A stretch of DNA of 64,000 nucleotides, from the NCBI GenBank assembly GCA_905250115.1, contig CAJNOI010000001.1:1069115-1133114 (forward strand), given 5' to 3'. The DNA comes from Adineta steineri. Lineage: Eukaryota; Rotifera; Eurotatoria; Adinetida; Adinetidae. The position numbers were made by a program, and so were the translations under genes. Positions 19,808 through 32,400 of this stretch are shown here, in pieces; position 1 is the stretch's first letter, and each line of letters starts with the position of its first letter. The notes under the pieces are model-generated. The model worked only from the letters and a program-made list of their open reading frames with translations, searched no databases and was not told the DNA's origin.

Positions 19808-22800
19808 TTATTTGACCATATTTTGAAACCATTTCGAATAATATGTTGCAACTTCAGCCACATTTGTTGTTAATGGACGAAATGATGCTAAACCAGAATC
19901 ATTTTCTGTATTATCATTAATATTATTATTATTATGCTCATGAATAATATTCGATTTAAGAATAGTTCCTTTCGAACTTATTATTTGACCAGATGATGTT
20001 GATGTTGACGAAAGATTAGTAGCTATCGGTAGTAATGAAAAACGTTGAGAACATGATGAAAGTGAAAGGATGTTGTTTGTATCTTTAGTATTCATTTGAA
20101 GTGGTTTTGATGGAATGAGACGATCATTTGTTATTAAATGTCCAAATAAAAGCTATAGAAGAAGAATAAAAAAAGTCAATTCTACAAAAATTCTTACTGA
20201 AGAACGAGGAACAATTTGTTGTAAATGATCATGCATATATGGTGAAAGAACATTTAAATCAAATGGATCAATTTCACTTTCAATATTTTCAATTAATTTA
20301 AAAAAACGTTCATTAATATCTTTTGTATTCTAAAATTCAAATATAATTTATGAATTTTTATTAATTCAAAAAATTAATTTTACATTCGTATTATCTTTAC
20401 GTTCAAGTAACATATGAACAAATCGGAGATCATAAACGATTTGAATAATTCGTGTTTGGATACGTTTTTGACTTATTCGTTTTTGAGCGTCATTTAACCA
20501 CCATGATTCATAAACATTTAAAAATGTTTGTAATAAACGATAGGCCATATCACTTGATAATTCTCTTTAAAATAAATATATATATATATATATACGTAGA
20601 AACGATGGGTCTTCGTTACCAGTAAACTATTTATTCAAACAATCTCAAAAACTAACATCAGATTCAAGTTCATCAGTGTTTTATCTAGGTTTTTCCTTCG
20701 GAGAGTGCGATAGCGATTTCCGGGAGGGCGCCGGCATCTTTGCCTTCCCTCTAGATAAATCACTGGAGTTCATCGACCCCGATCACCCTTATAAAAATTA
20801 TTTCTCTTATATCTTTAACTAAGTCTTGGACCAATCAATCAGACAATTTATGTTTGTAAGACTCTTCTTTACGCGAAAGAGAATATATGAAGTATGAGAT
20901 AAATATTCTATTACTTACTTGTCGAGGCCATGTGCTAGTGCTTGATTTATTTGTTGACAAGAATAAAATAGAAGTTCTTCAATAAATGGTGTACAATACA
21001 TTGGTACACGTATAACACTTTTATATGTTTTATCAGTTTCAAGAGTTTCGACAATTTCAATTTTATTCCAAAGCTAAGAAATAAACGGAAAAATAGAATA
21101 TCTATAGATTTAAATTCAATAAGATAATTACAACTGTGGGAATATCATCAAGAAATGTTGATAATTTATTTCGTAAATGCATATCAATATTCGCACTTAA
21201 ATGAATAATCCATTGCCTAAGAAAGTATAAAAATACAGTCAACAATAAAGAAAAAAACGAATAATTTTACTTAAATAAATCAATGTGTGTTGTCATAAAC
21301 ATTTCACGGGTTTTTAACCATGATGTTTTTTCTGTCTAAAATTAAACAACGAATTATAGAATGAAATTATGAGTAACTAACTTTTTCAAGTGTTCGTTTT
21401 GGTTGTGAAATACCTCGTACTTTTCTAAAATATAATATATGAAAAATATGAAAGTCGAATAAAAATGTTTACCTATCCATTGAAGTATTATTTGTTGAAT
21501 CAGTCATATTCGTTACAAGTTCAAGTGAATTTTTAAGATTTTTACAAACAATTGGTATCGCACGTGCACATGAACCAAGCCAAATTAAACTAAATACAAA
21601 ACAATAGTTCAATTATCTGAAAATCAAAAAAAAACTCACCTATTTAAAGTTTGTTCTTCATCTCCAATTTTTTCATTATCATTTGCTATTTGTCGTAAAC
21701 GTGCAAGAAATCTAAACAATTCTTAATTATTTAAATTATAATCACAATTAAATATTTCCATACGTTGTACAAAATTTCATAACACATTCTTCTAAATGTT
21801 CTTCAATAAAACCACTATCGGAATACATTGAAGCATTATTATTATTATTATTTGTTGATGATGATGATAATATTGTATCTGATAAAGATGATATTGTAGA
21901 AAATTCCGCAATAGAAAATTCATTAACATCATCAAGTATTTGTCGTAGTTCATCATCTAATTCTCGACATAGACTAAATAATTTGATTTTGAAAATATTA
22001 AAGAATAAAATCAAATATTACCTTTGAAGATCCATTGAAATTGCAACAGCTTTCAATGAAAATTTCGCATCACCAACTGGTATTCGACTTTGTGATGGTG
22101 TCCATACATAATCACTTGGAATATTATTATCAATATCACTCCATATATATTGTAAAACATTAAATTCACGTGAAAAATGCTTCTCATTTTTATTTGCAGA
22201 TTTTTGAAATGCATCAAGACAATGTTCAATTTTTTGTATCGCTGTTTGATTAAATTGATCAAAACGAACATGTAATACTTCCTAATATCGTTCAAAGAAA
22301 AATAGAATAAACTAAATAATTTCTTTTTCTCTTACTTTAGCACGTGTTCGTAATTGTATTTTAATTAAATTATTCCATAATTGAATTTCTTTATCATTAC
22401 CATTTAATAATCGATTACATATTACTGACCAATTTTTCATACGTTCCTAAAAACATAAAATCTAATTTGATTTTGAAAAATAAAAAAAAGTTTTTACTTC
22501 TGTTAATAATGAGACAAGACTTGATTTGAGATGAAGTAATGGTTTTAGTGATGTTATATGATTAAGTAATTCATTCAGACCTGATTTAACAACGTCCAAT
22601 ACTCTAGAAAACAAAAAGAAGAAATGTCAAGATAAAATTAAAAGAAGAAGTTTTTTTATACGTTTTCAACCAGTTTTCGACAGCATTTTGAACAAGTTGT
22701 TGTTGTTGAGATTCATATTCCGTAAGATCTACAGGATCGCAATCTATAACAAAATTATTTAATATCATAAATATATGAAATAATATTACTTTTAAAAAAT

Positions 22801-24432
22801 GTTTCTTGAACATTTAACATTTGTTGTTGAGAATATGATAAAATATTATTATTTTTTAAATTCATATCACTATTTGATGTATTAAAAAACGTTGAAATAT
22901 ATTTCTTTAATAAATCATATTTATCTAGAAAAACGAATTCTTTGAAATCACGTTTATTTTTTTTTTCTTCATACCAGTAGTATCATCATTTTTACTGAAG
23001 AGTATATCTAATTCAAAAATAGTATTGATTAAAACAACAAGTAATTGTCGAACTGTATCTTTTGAACTTTGTTCTGAATTAAAATAAAACAAAACAATAT
23101 ACTTTTCTTCTTAAAACATATATCATAATGAATACTTACTGACATTAGCATTCTGATACGATTCTTTGATTGTATCCTAAGAAATCAGTATAAAAATGAT
23201 TATATATATGTAATAATAAATGTACCAGTTTAGCAGCGAGAAAATCTTTTAATATTTGTTCGATTGATTCATTACCAAATGCGATAAGAGTTGATAGAGC
23301 ATTAGCAAGAATCTAAATAATTAATATAAAAATACAAATCTCTTAAAGAAAACTTGATGTTGTTCAAAAATATTTGATACTAGACAGATATATCTCAATA
23401 AACTATACTCCGGTCAAGTTAAGTGTATATCTAAGTCTTCGCGAAAAATTCTACCTGAAAACTATAATCATCTGTTTTTGATTACTCTGATAGATACTCT
23501 GGATTGTATTGAGTCAACTGGTGATCCTCACGAACAAAAAAACACATAATTACAAGCTACAATTTGTCGAAAAGCTTAAAACATCTGACCTTCTAATCCC
23601 TCTTTCTTTTACACAGATGTTTAGTTATAATGAGAATAGATTTACTTCAACATCAGCATCCGTATTCTTTAAATATAATCGACATTTCTTTAAAATAGTT
23701 TTTTTCATTTGTCGAGTTTGATCCCATAATCGATTAGCAGCTACGATAGCTTTTTGTGAATCAGCATCTAATCGTTCATCATCATTACTTGATGATAGCG
23801 AAGCTGCCATATGTTGTGCCAATAAATACTGACTAAAAATTGATTTATTTAATCAATAGATAAAAATAAAAACAATAATAAATTACCGAGCTGCTGCTAC
23901 GAAATTATTTTCTTCGAGAAACATCCAACATCGTCGGCGTGTTTCTGTTAAAATTTGTACTGATAGAACAATTGTTAATTTAAATGATTGTCTATCCGAT
24001 TTTGAATTTGATGATGAAGTTGATTGTGTTACTAATGTATGATCGATTTTACCACATTTATCATTGAGTAAATGTACAAATTGTTCGACCTTGAATTATT
24101 TTCAAATATGAAATATTAAATTATTAATGAAAAAAGAACAAAACATACGCCTTTTGCACATGTTTTCATTTCAAAAATTGCATCAGCAGCTTCAATTAAA
24201 TCACGATATCGTTCTCTAATGAAAGAAATTTGACAAAAATTAAATTTATAATATATAGGAATGTATCATACCCAACCATTGATCGTAATTCTTCTTTTTT
24301 TCGATCCATATCATCTTTAATTTCTTGTTCAATATCACGTATTTCATTTATTGTATATTTTACAAATATTGAATCAATATCGAGCTTCTCAATTTCCATA
24401 TTCACTTTATTAATTCCAAAAATTAGGAACAA
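19808..24432 (-). CDS. COG1: conserved oligomeric Golgi complex subunit 1
   Basis: A long gene with many short introns. The N-terminal exon reads EIRDIEQEIKDDMDRKKEEL then RSMVG, the conserved COG1 start. Middle exons carry WWLNDAQKRISQKRIQTR and QIVYDLRFVHMLLERK, which match the region before the C-terminal tail. The last exon has NNILSLSSCSQRFSLLPIAT and ends YYSKWFQNMVK, parallel to the vertebrate NILPLASSQIRFGLLPLS block and C-terminus. COG1 belongs to lobe A of the COG tether, which recycles Golgi glycosylation enzymes. The first methionine is at 24432; a methionine at 24399 is an equally plausible start. One intron (about 20570-20920) carries a GC-rich foldback, and another (about 23314-23648) is 335 bp. 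The gene is divergent from eIF3B. Confidence 0.88.
20661..20776. repeat. GC-rich foldback element in a COG1 intron
   Basis: The arms CAGTGTTTTATCTAG (20674-20688) and CTAGATAAATCACTG (20751-20765) pair over 14 of 15 bases. The roughly 60 bp between them is strikingly GC-rich for this genome and contains a nested stem, GGGAGGGC (20723-20730) with GCCTTCCC (20742-20749, one mismatch). Either a small non-autonomous element or a structured RNA would fit. I cannot match it to a known snRNA, snoRNA or tRNA. Confidence 0.6.
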
Positions 24433-25044
24433 AATAAATTAAATTTAAATATGAGTGACACGACGGCAAACTCAAAATATGGTACTATTGATAAACAATA
24501 TATCCAATAGAAACATATTCGAAAGATGTCATTGTTAGATATATCTATTTAACGATTACTGGAGAACTGCTTAATTTTACTCATTCGTGATAATTATGTA
24601 ACAACAGTTTCGTAATACACTTTTTTCCCAATTCACTTTACAAAATTCTATTTAAAGATCATGTAAAAAATTCTTTTGTAATATTTATATCGTTTAGAAA
24701 GTTGCACATTTAATATGTTGATTTCTATATTGACAATTATAATCGAATATTTTCTTATAGAAGAAATTATATTAATATTTATTAATGATATGTATAATTA
24801 GTTTTCGTTTGTAATTGATATTTAATTAATTGACAGTGACATCTAACAAATATTTATTAAAGCCACCAATAAAGATCAGACTAAAATCTGCACTTTCCGA
24901 TTGGCATTCGAAAATAAACAATGGCAGTATTTTTTTGTATCGTTTTTCTTTATTCATTTTACTGGAGATAGTATTCGAGAATATATTAATTTCTATTGAT
25001 TTTTATAGATATCTTGCAGTTCAAGAACTTTCAAATCAAACAAC
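24433..25044. promoter_or_regulatory. divergent upstream region of COG1 and eIF3B
   Basis: 612 bp, very AT-rich. The right half is probably eIF3B 5' UTR, perhaps with a UTR intron ending at one of the AG sites before the ATG at 25045. A frame beginning at 24830 overlaps eIF3B out of frame and is rejected as a gene. No promoter motif stands out. Confidence 0.4.
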
Positions 25045-28000
25045 ATGCCTGAACGACCATTCGAAAGTGATGATGCTGGTAAACAACAGCATGAACTGGA
25101 TGAAAATTCACCATCACATAATAACGAACATTCTGGTGGAGAAGACGATGATGAACATCAAAGTGAAGAAGATGATGATCAAGAAGTTTGTTATATAAAA
25201 TACAAAATAATATTTAGATTTTCTATTGATTTATTTAGGATGATAATGATGAACCAACACCTGATTTTACGGATGATGATTATGGATCAGATTTTCCTGA
25301 TGATGGTAGATATTTGTTTTGCAAAATTAAACTTTTATTTTAATTTTATCATTATAGTTCTTTGTCCGGAATTAATGGCTGAACGTCCACAAGAGCATGA
25401 AAGTCTTAATAATATAATTGTTGTGGATAATTTACCAAAAGTTGATTCAGTTAAACTCGAAAAATTAAAACAAGTAATATCAAAAGTATACAGTAAATTC
25501 GGAATATGTCGAAATGAATATTATCCATTGGATAAGGATGGAAACACCAAAGGGTATTTATTTCAATAGAAAGAAAATGATCTCATTATTTGTTTATATT
25601 ATATAGTTATGGATTTTTTGAATTTCAAAATGAACAGATGGCTATAGAAGCAGTAAAACAAACTGATGGTTATCGATTAGATAAAAATCATACCTTTTCC
25701 GTAAATTTAATGTCGGATTTTGAACGGTATGAAAAAATGATTTATTTACAAAATAAAGCTATGATTTATTTTTAGATTAACACAAGTTCCACCTGAATCT
25801 GCTGATACTGTATATAATATATTTATTAAATTTCTAATTTTTGAATTATTAATTTTTATATATAGGGTAATCTATTATCTTGGTTAAGTGAACCTGATGC
25901 TGTCGATCAATTTGCTGTTCAATCGGATGAACCAAAGAAAACCACTATCTTTTCAAATGCATTATCGGGACCTACTATTCTTGACGAACGAAATGTAAAA
26001 CTTATTTCAAAATTAGATTTTGTTTTATCTTTTTTCTTAAAATTTTAATTTAGAAATGGACAGAAAATAATTTTGTTTGGTCACCAAAAGGCACTTATTT
26101 AGCATCATTTCATGAGCAAGGTATTGCCTTCTGGGGTGGTAAAGAATTTCGCCAAGTACAACGGTATGTGTATCATTGATATAATCATCATAATTAACAA
26201 AATTGTCATATTTTATTTGAATAGATTTGCTCATCGTGGTGTTAATTACATTGATTTCTCACCATGTGAACGTTATTTGGTAACAATTTCACCACGTCCA
26301 AATAATCCTGAAGCATTTATTGTTTGGGATGTTATAACTGGAACAAAGAAACGTTCATTTCCACTTGATCAACATTTTTCTCAAGGTCCATCTTATTTCA
26401 AGTAAATATTTTTTTTTGTTTTTTTTATAAAATTTACAAACAAAGAATGATGATAAGAAAAGGCCGAGTTAAATGCATATTCTTTACTGTTTTATGCCAT
26501 GACATAACTGCCGAAGCGATATACTGACTTTGTTTTATTTTATTTGAGAATTTCTATTTCTTCATTATAATTATTCTTATTCTATTAGGTGGTCTTTTCA
26601 AGATCAATATTTTGCTAAACAAGGTCCCGATGGTATCTATATGTATGATACCGAAGTAAATAAATATTCTAATACAAGAAAACTAAAAATGAAAATTTTT
26701 GTATTGAATTATAGAGTTTTCAATTAGTTGATAAGAAACCATTTAAAATTCCATCACTTGCTGATTTTCAATGGTCACCCACCGATAATCGTCTTGCCTA
26801 TTGGACAGCTGAAGATGGAAATGTACCAGCACGTTTAGTACTTGCCGAAGTTAATGGTACTAGATTGGATGAAATTCGATCGAAAGTATGACTTTATACT
26901 TGTATTTGGAACATAAGATTTATTGGTATTTTTCTTCTAGACTTTATTCAATGTTATCGATTGTAGATTATGTTGGCAAAAACGTGGTGATTATCTTGTT
27001 GTCAAAGTTGATCGATATACAAAAAAGAGTGGTGAAAAAAATAATCCAAAATATTCAGTAAATAAAATTCTCAAGTTTTTATATATTTCATTTTGTAATA
27101 ATTTCTAGGGTTTAATTTATAATTTCGAAATCTTTCATATGCGCGAAAAAAATGTTCCATTGGATACATTAGAAGTTAAAGGTAATACATATACATATAT
27201 GTAATAGAGTTAAAATAATATTTATTTCTTTTTAATAGAAATAGTTCAATCATTTGCTATCGAACCAGCTGGACATAAATTAGTTGTAATCACAGGTGAA
27301 AATCTACGAACCAATGTCACATTCTATAAAATGGGACAAGGACAAAAGAGCGGAAAAATTGAAACACTTAAAGTAATGCCTCTTGCGGTAACTACAGCTA
27401 TTTGGGCACCTAATGGTCAATATGTAGTATTAGCCGCAATGAAAACTGGGTATGTTCATTATCTATTTATTTATGATAAATTCATGTTTTTTTTGTTGTT
27501 ATAGCTCATCTTCGGGTGGACAATTAATCTTTGTTGATACTGCTGATATGTCAGTAATGACAAAACAAGAACATCCAGATTTATCTGATGTTGAATGGTG
27601 TCCAACAGGTCGTTATGTCGCATCATCAGTTAATTTATGGAATGCTAAAGTATATTTGAAATCTTTTGATTTTTGATTTTAATATCTTATTCTTATATTA
27701 AATTAGCGTGATCATTCATTTAAAATCTGGACCTTTCAAGGTAATATGATATTTGAAAAGACTGTTGATAGATTGGTCGCATTCCATTGGCGTCCACGAC
27801 CACCATCATTGCTTACAGAAGATATGGTTAAAGTAAGAAACACCAACAAAATAAATCATACCATAAATTAATTATTTTTTGTAATATTTAGGATGTTCGT
27901 AAAAATCGAAATGTATGGACACCAAGATTAGATCAACGAGATCGTATTTTACGTACCGGTGAATCAGCTAAACAACAAGAACAACGACGAAAACAACTTG

Positions 28001-28179
28001 ATGAATTTCAAAAACTTAAAGAGAAAAATACCAAACGTTTGGCTATACAAAAACAACAACGTATCGATTTACGTAGAGGTGTTGATACAGATTCCTTATT
28101 TGATCAACAATCATCTAATGTTGGTGAAGAACTTGTTGAATTTCTTATTAAATCCGAAGAAGTCGAACACAAACCGTAG
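25045..28179 (+). CDS. EIF3B: eukaryotic translation initiation factor 3 subunit B
   Basis: The start at [20 protein letters not shown] opens a disordered, highly acidic N-terminal segment, as is usual for this subunit. An RRM follows ([20 protein letters not shown], then [20 protein letters not shown]). A beta-propeller of eIF2A/eIF3b type runs from [20 protein letters not shown] through [35 protein letters not shown] and [17 protein letters not shown]. The C-terminal helical part, rich in Lys, Arg and Gln ([19 protein letters not shown]), ends KSEEVEHKP. eIF3B is the core scaffold of eIF3 on the 40S subunit and contacts subunits a, g and i. Domain order and length (roughly 750 residues) are normal. 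The mS34-like gene starts 185 bp after its stop on the same strand. Confidence 0.94.
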
Positions 28180-28364
28180 TCAAAAAGGCAAAAACAAGAA
28201 TATCATTATTATTATTATTATTATCTTGTCTGCTTAAACTAAACGATTTTTTCTTTGTTATATCCGTCAACATTTATTGTTGTTATTTTGAATAAAAAAA
28301 AAAAGAGAGAGGAAAATATAATGATTCGAGCAGACAGAAATAAACTTTTTCTTCATTACTTCAG

Positions 28365-28912
28365 ATGCCACGCGTTCAGTTTATTGGGCAGATTAGTTTA
28401 TCATATGGGAATACTCTACCAGAGTTATGTTCAAAACTAAAAAATTTTGGTGTTGGACGTACTTTTGTACGTACTGCTCAAGATCAAAATAGAGGTTATA
28501 TTAATTATAATAGTATTATATATTGGTAAATATCATTTCTTATTTTATAGAAGTATCTTATGTTGTATTAACACGAAGTCGTCCAGTAATAACACAAACT
28601 CCACCAAAAGTCATTGTTGGTAAACTCGATGAAATAGCTACAATTACACGAAAACTACCTGATACTCAAAGTGAATTTTTTGGTCGTATTGTTGATCGTG
28701 GTGTTTTATTGAATGGTGGTCGTGAAATGAAAATTAAAAGTGCTATTAATCCTGATTGGCGATTAATTCGAAAAGAGGATGAAGATTATTATCGTCAGAA
28801 TACTCTTAAAACACAAGATATATCTGATAAAAGTCGTGATCAATCAAGTATTAGTTCATTACAGGAACATATTCCTACTATTATCAAATTCTGGGCAAGA
28901 ACTAATGGTTAA
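28365..28912 (+). CDS. MRPS34: mitochondrial small ribosomal subunit protein mS34-like
   Basis: Two exons, 28365-28494 and 28551-28912, with a 56 bp intron. The product is about 163 residues. KNFGVGRTFVRTAQDQNR and SYVVLTRSRPVIT resemble the vertebrate block GLGRLVTRKSW...CYWRLTRVRP, and NPDWRLIRKEDEDYYRQN resembles HDWRLVPKHEEEAF. The N-terminus (MPRVQFIGQISLSYG) is compatible with mitochondrial import. mS34 is an animal and plant mitoribosome protein of the small subunit foot. It is shorter than the human protein (218 residues) because the C-terminal tail is reduced. The ATG is immediately preceded by TTCATTACTTCAG, a splice-acceptor-like sequence. With the short gap after eIF3B, this suggests a trans-spliced downstream gene of an operon, or a 5' UTR intron. 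Confidence 0.75.
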
Positions 28913-29055
28913 AAAACATGAACTTGTTTTTGTTAAAATGTAGGCAGTATTGTTTGTTTGTTAGATTTGTAAAAGACATTAAAATAAACAAAAAAATCTC
29001 AAAATAGTCTCAGATGCTAAACATTATTTATTTATTCTATAAAGATATACATCTA

Positions 29056-29160
29056 AATCTTGAGGGTGGGTGTGGGTGTGTGTATAAGGATCTAGGTGTA
29101 GATGGGTGTGGATGTTGAGTAAAGGCAATACTGACAACCACACCCACACCCAAACCCTCT
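29056..29160. repeat. GT-rich telomere-like foldback tract (copy 2)
   Basis: It opens AATCTTGAGGGTGGGTGTGG and closes with the complementary CCACACCCACACCCAAACCC plus TCT. It is the most regular of the four copies, and its arms are close to (TGTGGG)n. It lies between the mS34-like gene and the convergent three-module gene. Confidence 0.8.
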
Positions 29161-29310
29161 TTGTCGTAGTTGATGTCGAGATCCAATAATCTAGCTGTGT
29201 TAGAACTGAGTGACTTTTCACCTTTATTTGCGTTCTTTTTTTCTGTTTTCGTTATCTTACTCAGGATACACTAAAAGTAGGAAATTTACTTGATATTTGT
29301 AACATATATT

Positions 29311-29455
29311 TATTGATTAAATATAAAATGATAAAACAAGAAGCAGTATTGATTAAATATGTAACGATGAAACAAGAGGTAATGTTAATTAAGTATGAAG
29401 TGAATGAAGCAAGAAGAAATATTGATTAAATATGAAATTATGAGACAAAAAGCAA
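29311..29455. repeat. 36 bp minisatellite, four copies
   Basis: Units start at 29311, 29347, 29383 and 29420 (36, 36, 37 and 36 bp). The consensus begins TATTGATTAAATATGAAA and ends with a run like CAAGAAGCAA. It sits just beyond the stop codon of the three-module gene, probably within or next to its 3' UTR. Confidence 0.85.
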
Positions 29456-29495
29456 TACAACAAAGATTCTGTTTTTAAAAGTCATGATTTAGTGT

Positions 29496-32400
29496 TCATC
29501 CAATATCAATGGTGGGCTGAAAGGGAACTACACGTGCTGATGTTGCATGAGGAGCGGTTTGTATCCATCCCATTATCTTTCGATATATACGCCATCCATA
29601 CCAGACAACAAAACGAAGAATCACTACCAAACCACCATACAGTCCAAGCATAGTGGTGATTATATAGAGTATTGTGTTGTGATCAATATATTTGTATGAA
29701 CACGAATATGGAGCACACGAAGCGTAGTAGCTTGAATAATTACTTTGAATTCCCCAATCTTCCACGAATAAACTATCAATGAGGCTGCCTATGAGAGTAT
29801 TTGAAGTATAATTACTGGGTGTTGAAGCATTCAGCGGTTTGGCAATCCAAATAGTGGTACTGCGTGTAGATGCAATGCTTGTCAAGTTAAGAATACAGTT
29901 TGAATTAAAGAAACATTCTAGAGTAGACAGACGAATACCATCAATTGGTAAACAACTAGCCACCACACCAGGTAATGCTATTGTGTTAGAATTCGCATCA
30001 ATATACAAAGGTCGCGAGAAGCTGTCTAATGATGTGATACATGAATAATTATTCCCAAACGAAGTACGTGGCACAGTACCAATAATGTAATTATTTGCTG
30101 CAGTTGTGTAAGCTAATTGCCAATTTGTTCCAAATATAGTCAACAGCTGATTTGCGCGAAATGTTTCATAAATGAACGATTGAGTACGACGAAATTTATC
30201 TGGTGTTTGAGCAATAAATGCGGCTGTAAGGGAATCAGTTTGAGCTTGAAATAAACTGAACGACATTGCTTCTAGAGTAACTAATTTATTGGTAAGAAAT
30301 GCACTTGTGTCATTGTCGATAGATTGCTGTACTAATGAACATAATGATGCAAGAAGACGAAACTGAGTGCTAAGAAGTTGAAGATCCAGAAAATTGGTCA
30401 CAGCATCCAGTCCCCACAAATAACCCCACCATTGTTCTTTAACGAAATCACTAGAGCATACCTGATGTAAACGAGGTGAAATCGAGAGAAATACATTTTG
30501 TTGAATAGAGGTCTGTGAACACAAACATGAGAGACTTGACTTTTGTTGATCTTGCAAGTACAAAAATGTTGTTTGAGATGGTGATAGAACTGTGATAGTG
30601 CGTGTTTGTTGACTAAAGCTTGTGAAGAAAATGATGATGCCGAAGGCTAGAGACAACAAAATGATGTAGAGTCGACTAGGTCTTCTTGTGTCGATATCAT
30701 GGTTCGCTGGTACATTATCTTTGAAAACATCTATGTTCAACAGTGTATTCCGTACACGAGCTAATAGTAAGTACTGCGGATTGTTTCGCTCAGTTGTTTG
30801 TGGATCTAGAATGAGCAAATGAGTTCAATATTCACCTAAGCACTAATACTTTTCAGAGTACAGTGACTTTGTATATCGAAGAAGGGAATACTTGCACGAA
30901 TTTCTTTTTTTTACTTGTGTAATCATTTGAGATTTTTGCATGTAGATGTGAAAGCTTAGGTTAGATGCTTAACATGCTGTATTAATCTCTTACAAAGCTA
31001 AAACGCTAGTTATATATCGCACTGTTTTTATGAACTACGATCGTCAAACGATTGTATTGAGATCATAGGAGTGTTGTCAGACTAGAATCGCTTCCTTGTG
31101 AGTTGATAATTGGGCAACATTTCTGTTTATACTTTCAAGGAAAGTGAATTCTAAGGAGATGCAACCTAGCCGCTCAAAATCAGAGATGTTTTGGATGTAA
31201 GAATATATTTTAATTTTTTAGAGCGTCGCGCGCAGACTAAGATAGAAGAATCGTCGGTTTTTTATGATTTAAAATCTATTACATTGTAGACATTCATTCG
31301 TCTATCTGCTCTATATACGTACTTTTAGTAAATATGAGTAGAGTATGTTCGATCCCATCTTTCATATTTATTGTATTCATATTAAAACTATTCGCAAATC
31401 CATAATCTTTCCAAGAACAAAATGTTTGAAAGAGAACAGAATCAATATGCACTGATCCTCAGGAAAGATTTCTTAACTAGAAAAACATATTAAATTTTTC
31501 TGAACATCTGGTAGTATTCAAGTGAGTTACTAAGGTCGGACATTGATTAGGTTAAAACCCAAAACAATTAATTAATCTTGATCACTAAACTATATAATAG
31601 AAGAAATCTAGACCATATTTTCTTATTTGGGGAGCATCGCAACTCCCACGAGTTTGTGGATCACGACAGCTCTATATTTCATTCCATCCATTACTTCACA
31701 ACGGAAGATCTTCTGCCATAAAATGCAAGAAATATTTGTATGTATCCAACAATTGCAGAGATAGCTCGTCTACAGAAAAAGATATTTGTATTCCCTACAC
31801 CTCTATATAACAATGTTAAAGATCTGCAACAATCGAAGTTAGAAACTGTCTGTATTTCTATAAACAATAAAATAACGATCATTGTACTTATCTTAAGAGT
31901 AAGAGTCTAGATAAAACATCTGTTTCACTTCTGATACAATGAGATACAGGGTGAAGTATATAGATAATAAATTTATGAACTTACCTAATCTATCGACGCC
32001 CTTACAACGATGAAAAATACCCGCAACCAGCTTTACACACGGTGGCAGAATCAGCTTTAGTGCAACACTAAGTCCACCCAACAAACCGATGAGAACTGTA
32101 ATGGCAGCAACAAGAGCATATCGTTGATCATATGTGTATGTGCAACTGTCAGGATTGCAGGTTGTATAGTAGGTGCTGTAATTACTGGATGATGTCCAGT
32201 TTTCGATAAACATGTTTAATACTAGTGGTTCAAATGTGGAATTGGGTAAAAATCGACTTGGTAAATCTGGGTCGAGTGCTGTTGTGTTGGCTCCACGAGG
32301 ATCGATCGGAAACACCTTACCAATAATGCCAAATAAACGCCAATCAAGCAGAAATTGAATACATGATTGGTTGTAGAGACAGGTAAGTGTTGAGAATAGT

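Noticed and set aside
24830-25198. A 122-codon frame overlapping the start of eIF3B
   Set aside because: It reads eIF3B exon 1 in another frame. The eIF3B frame has the acidic head and RRM continuation.
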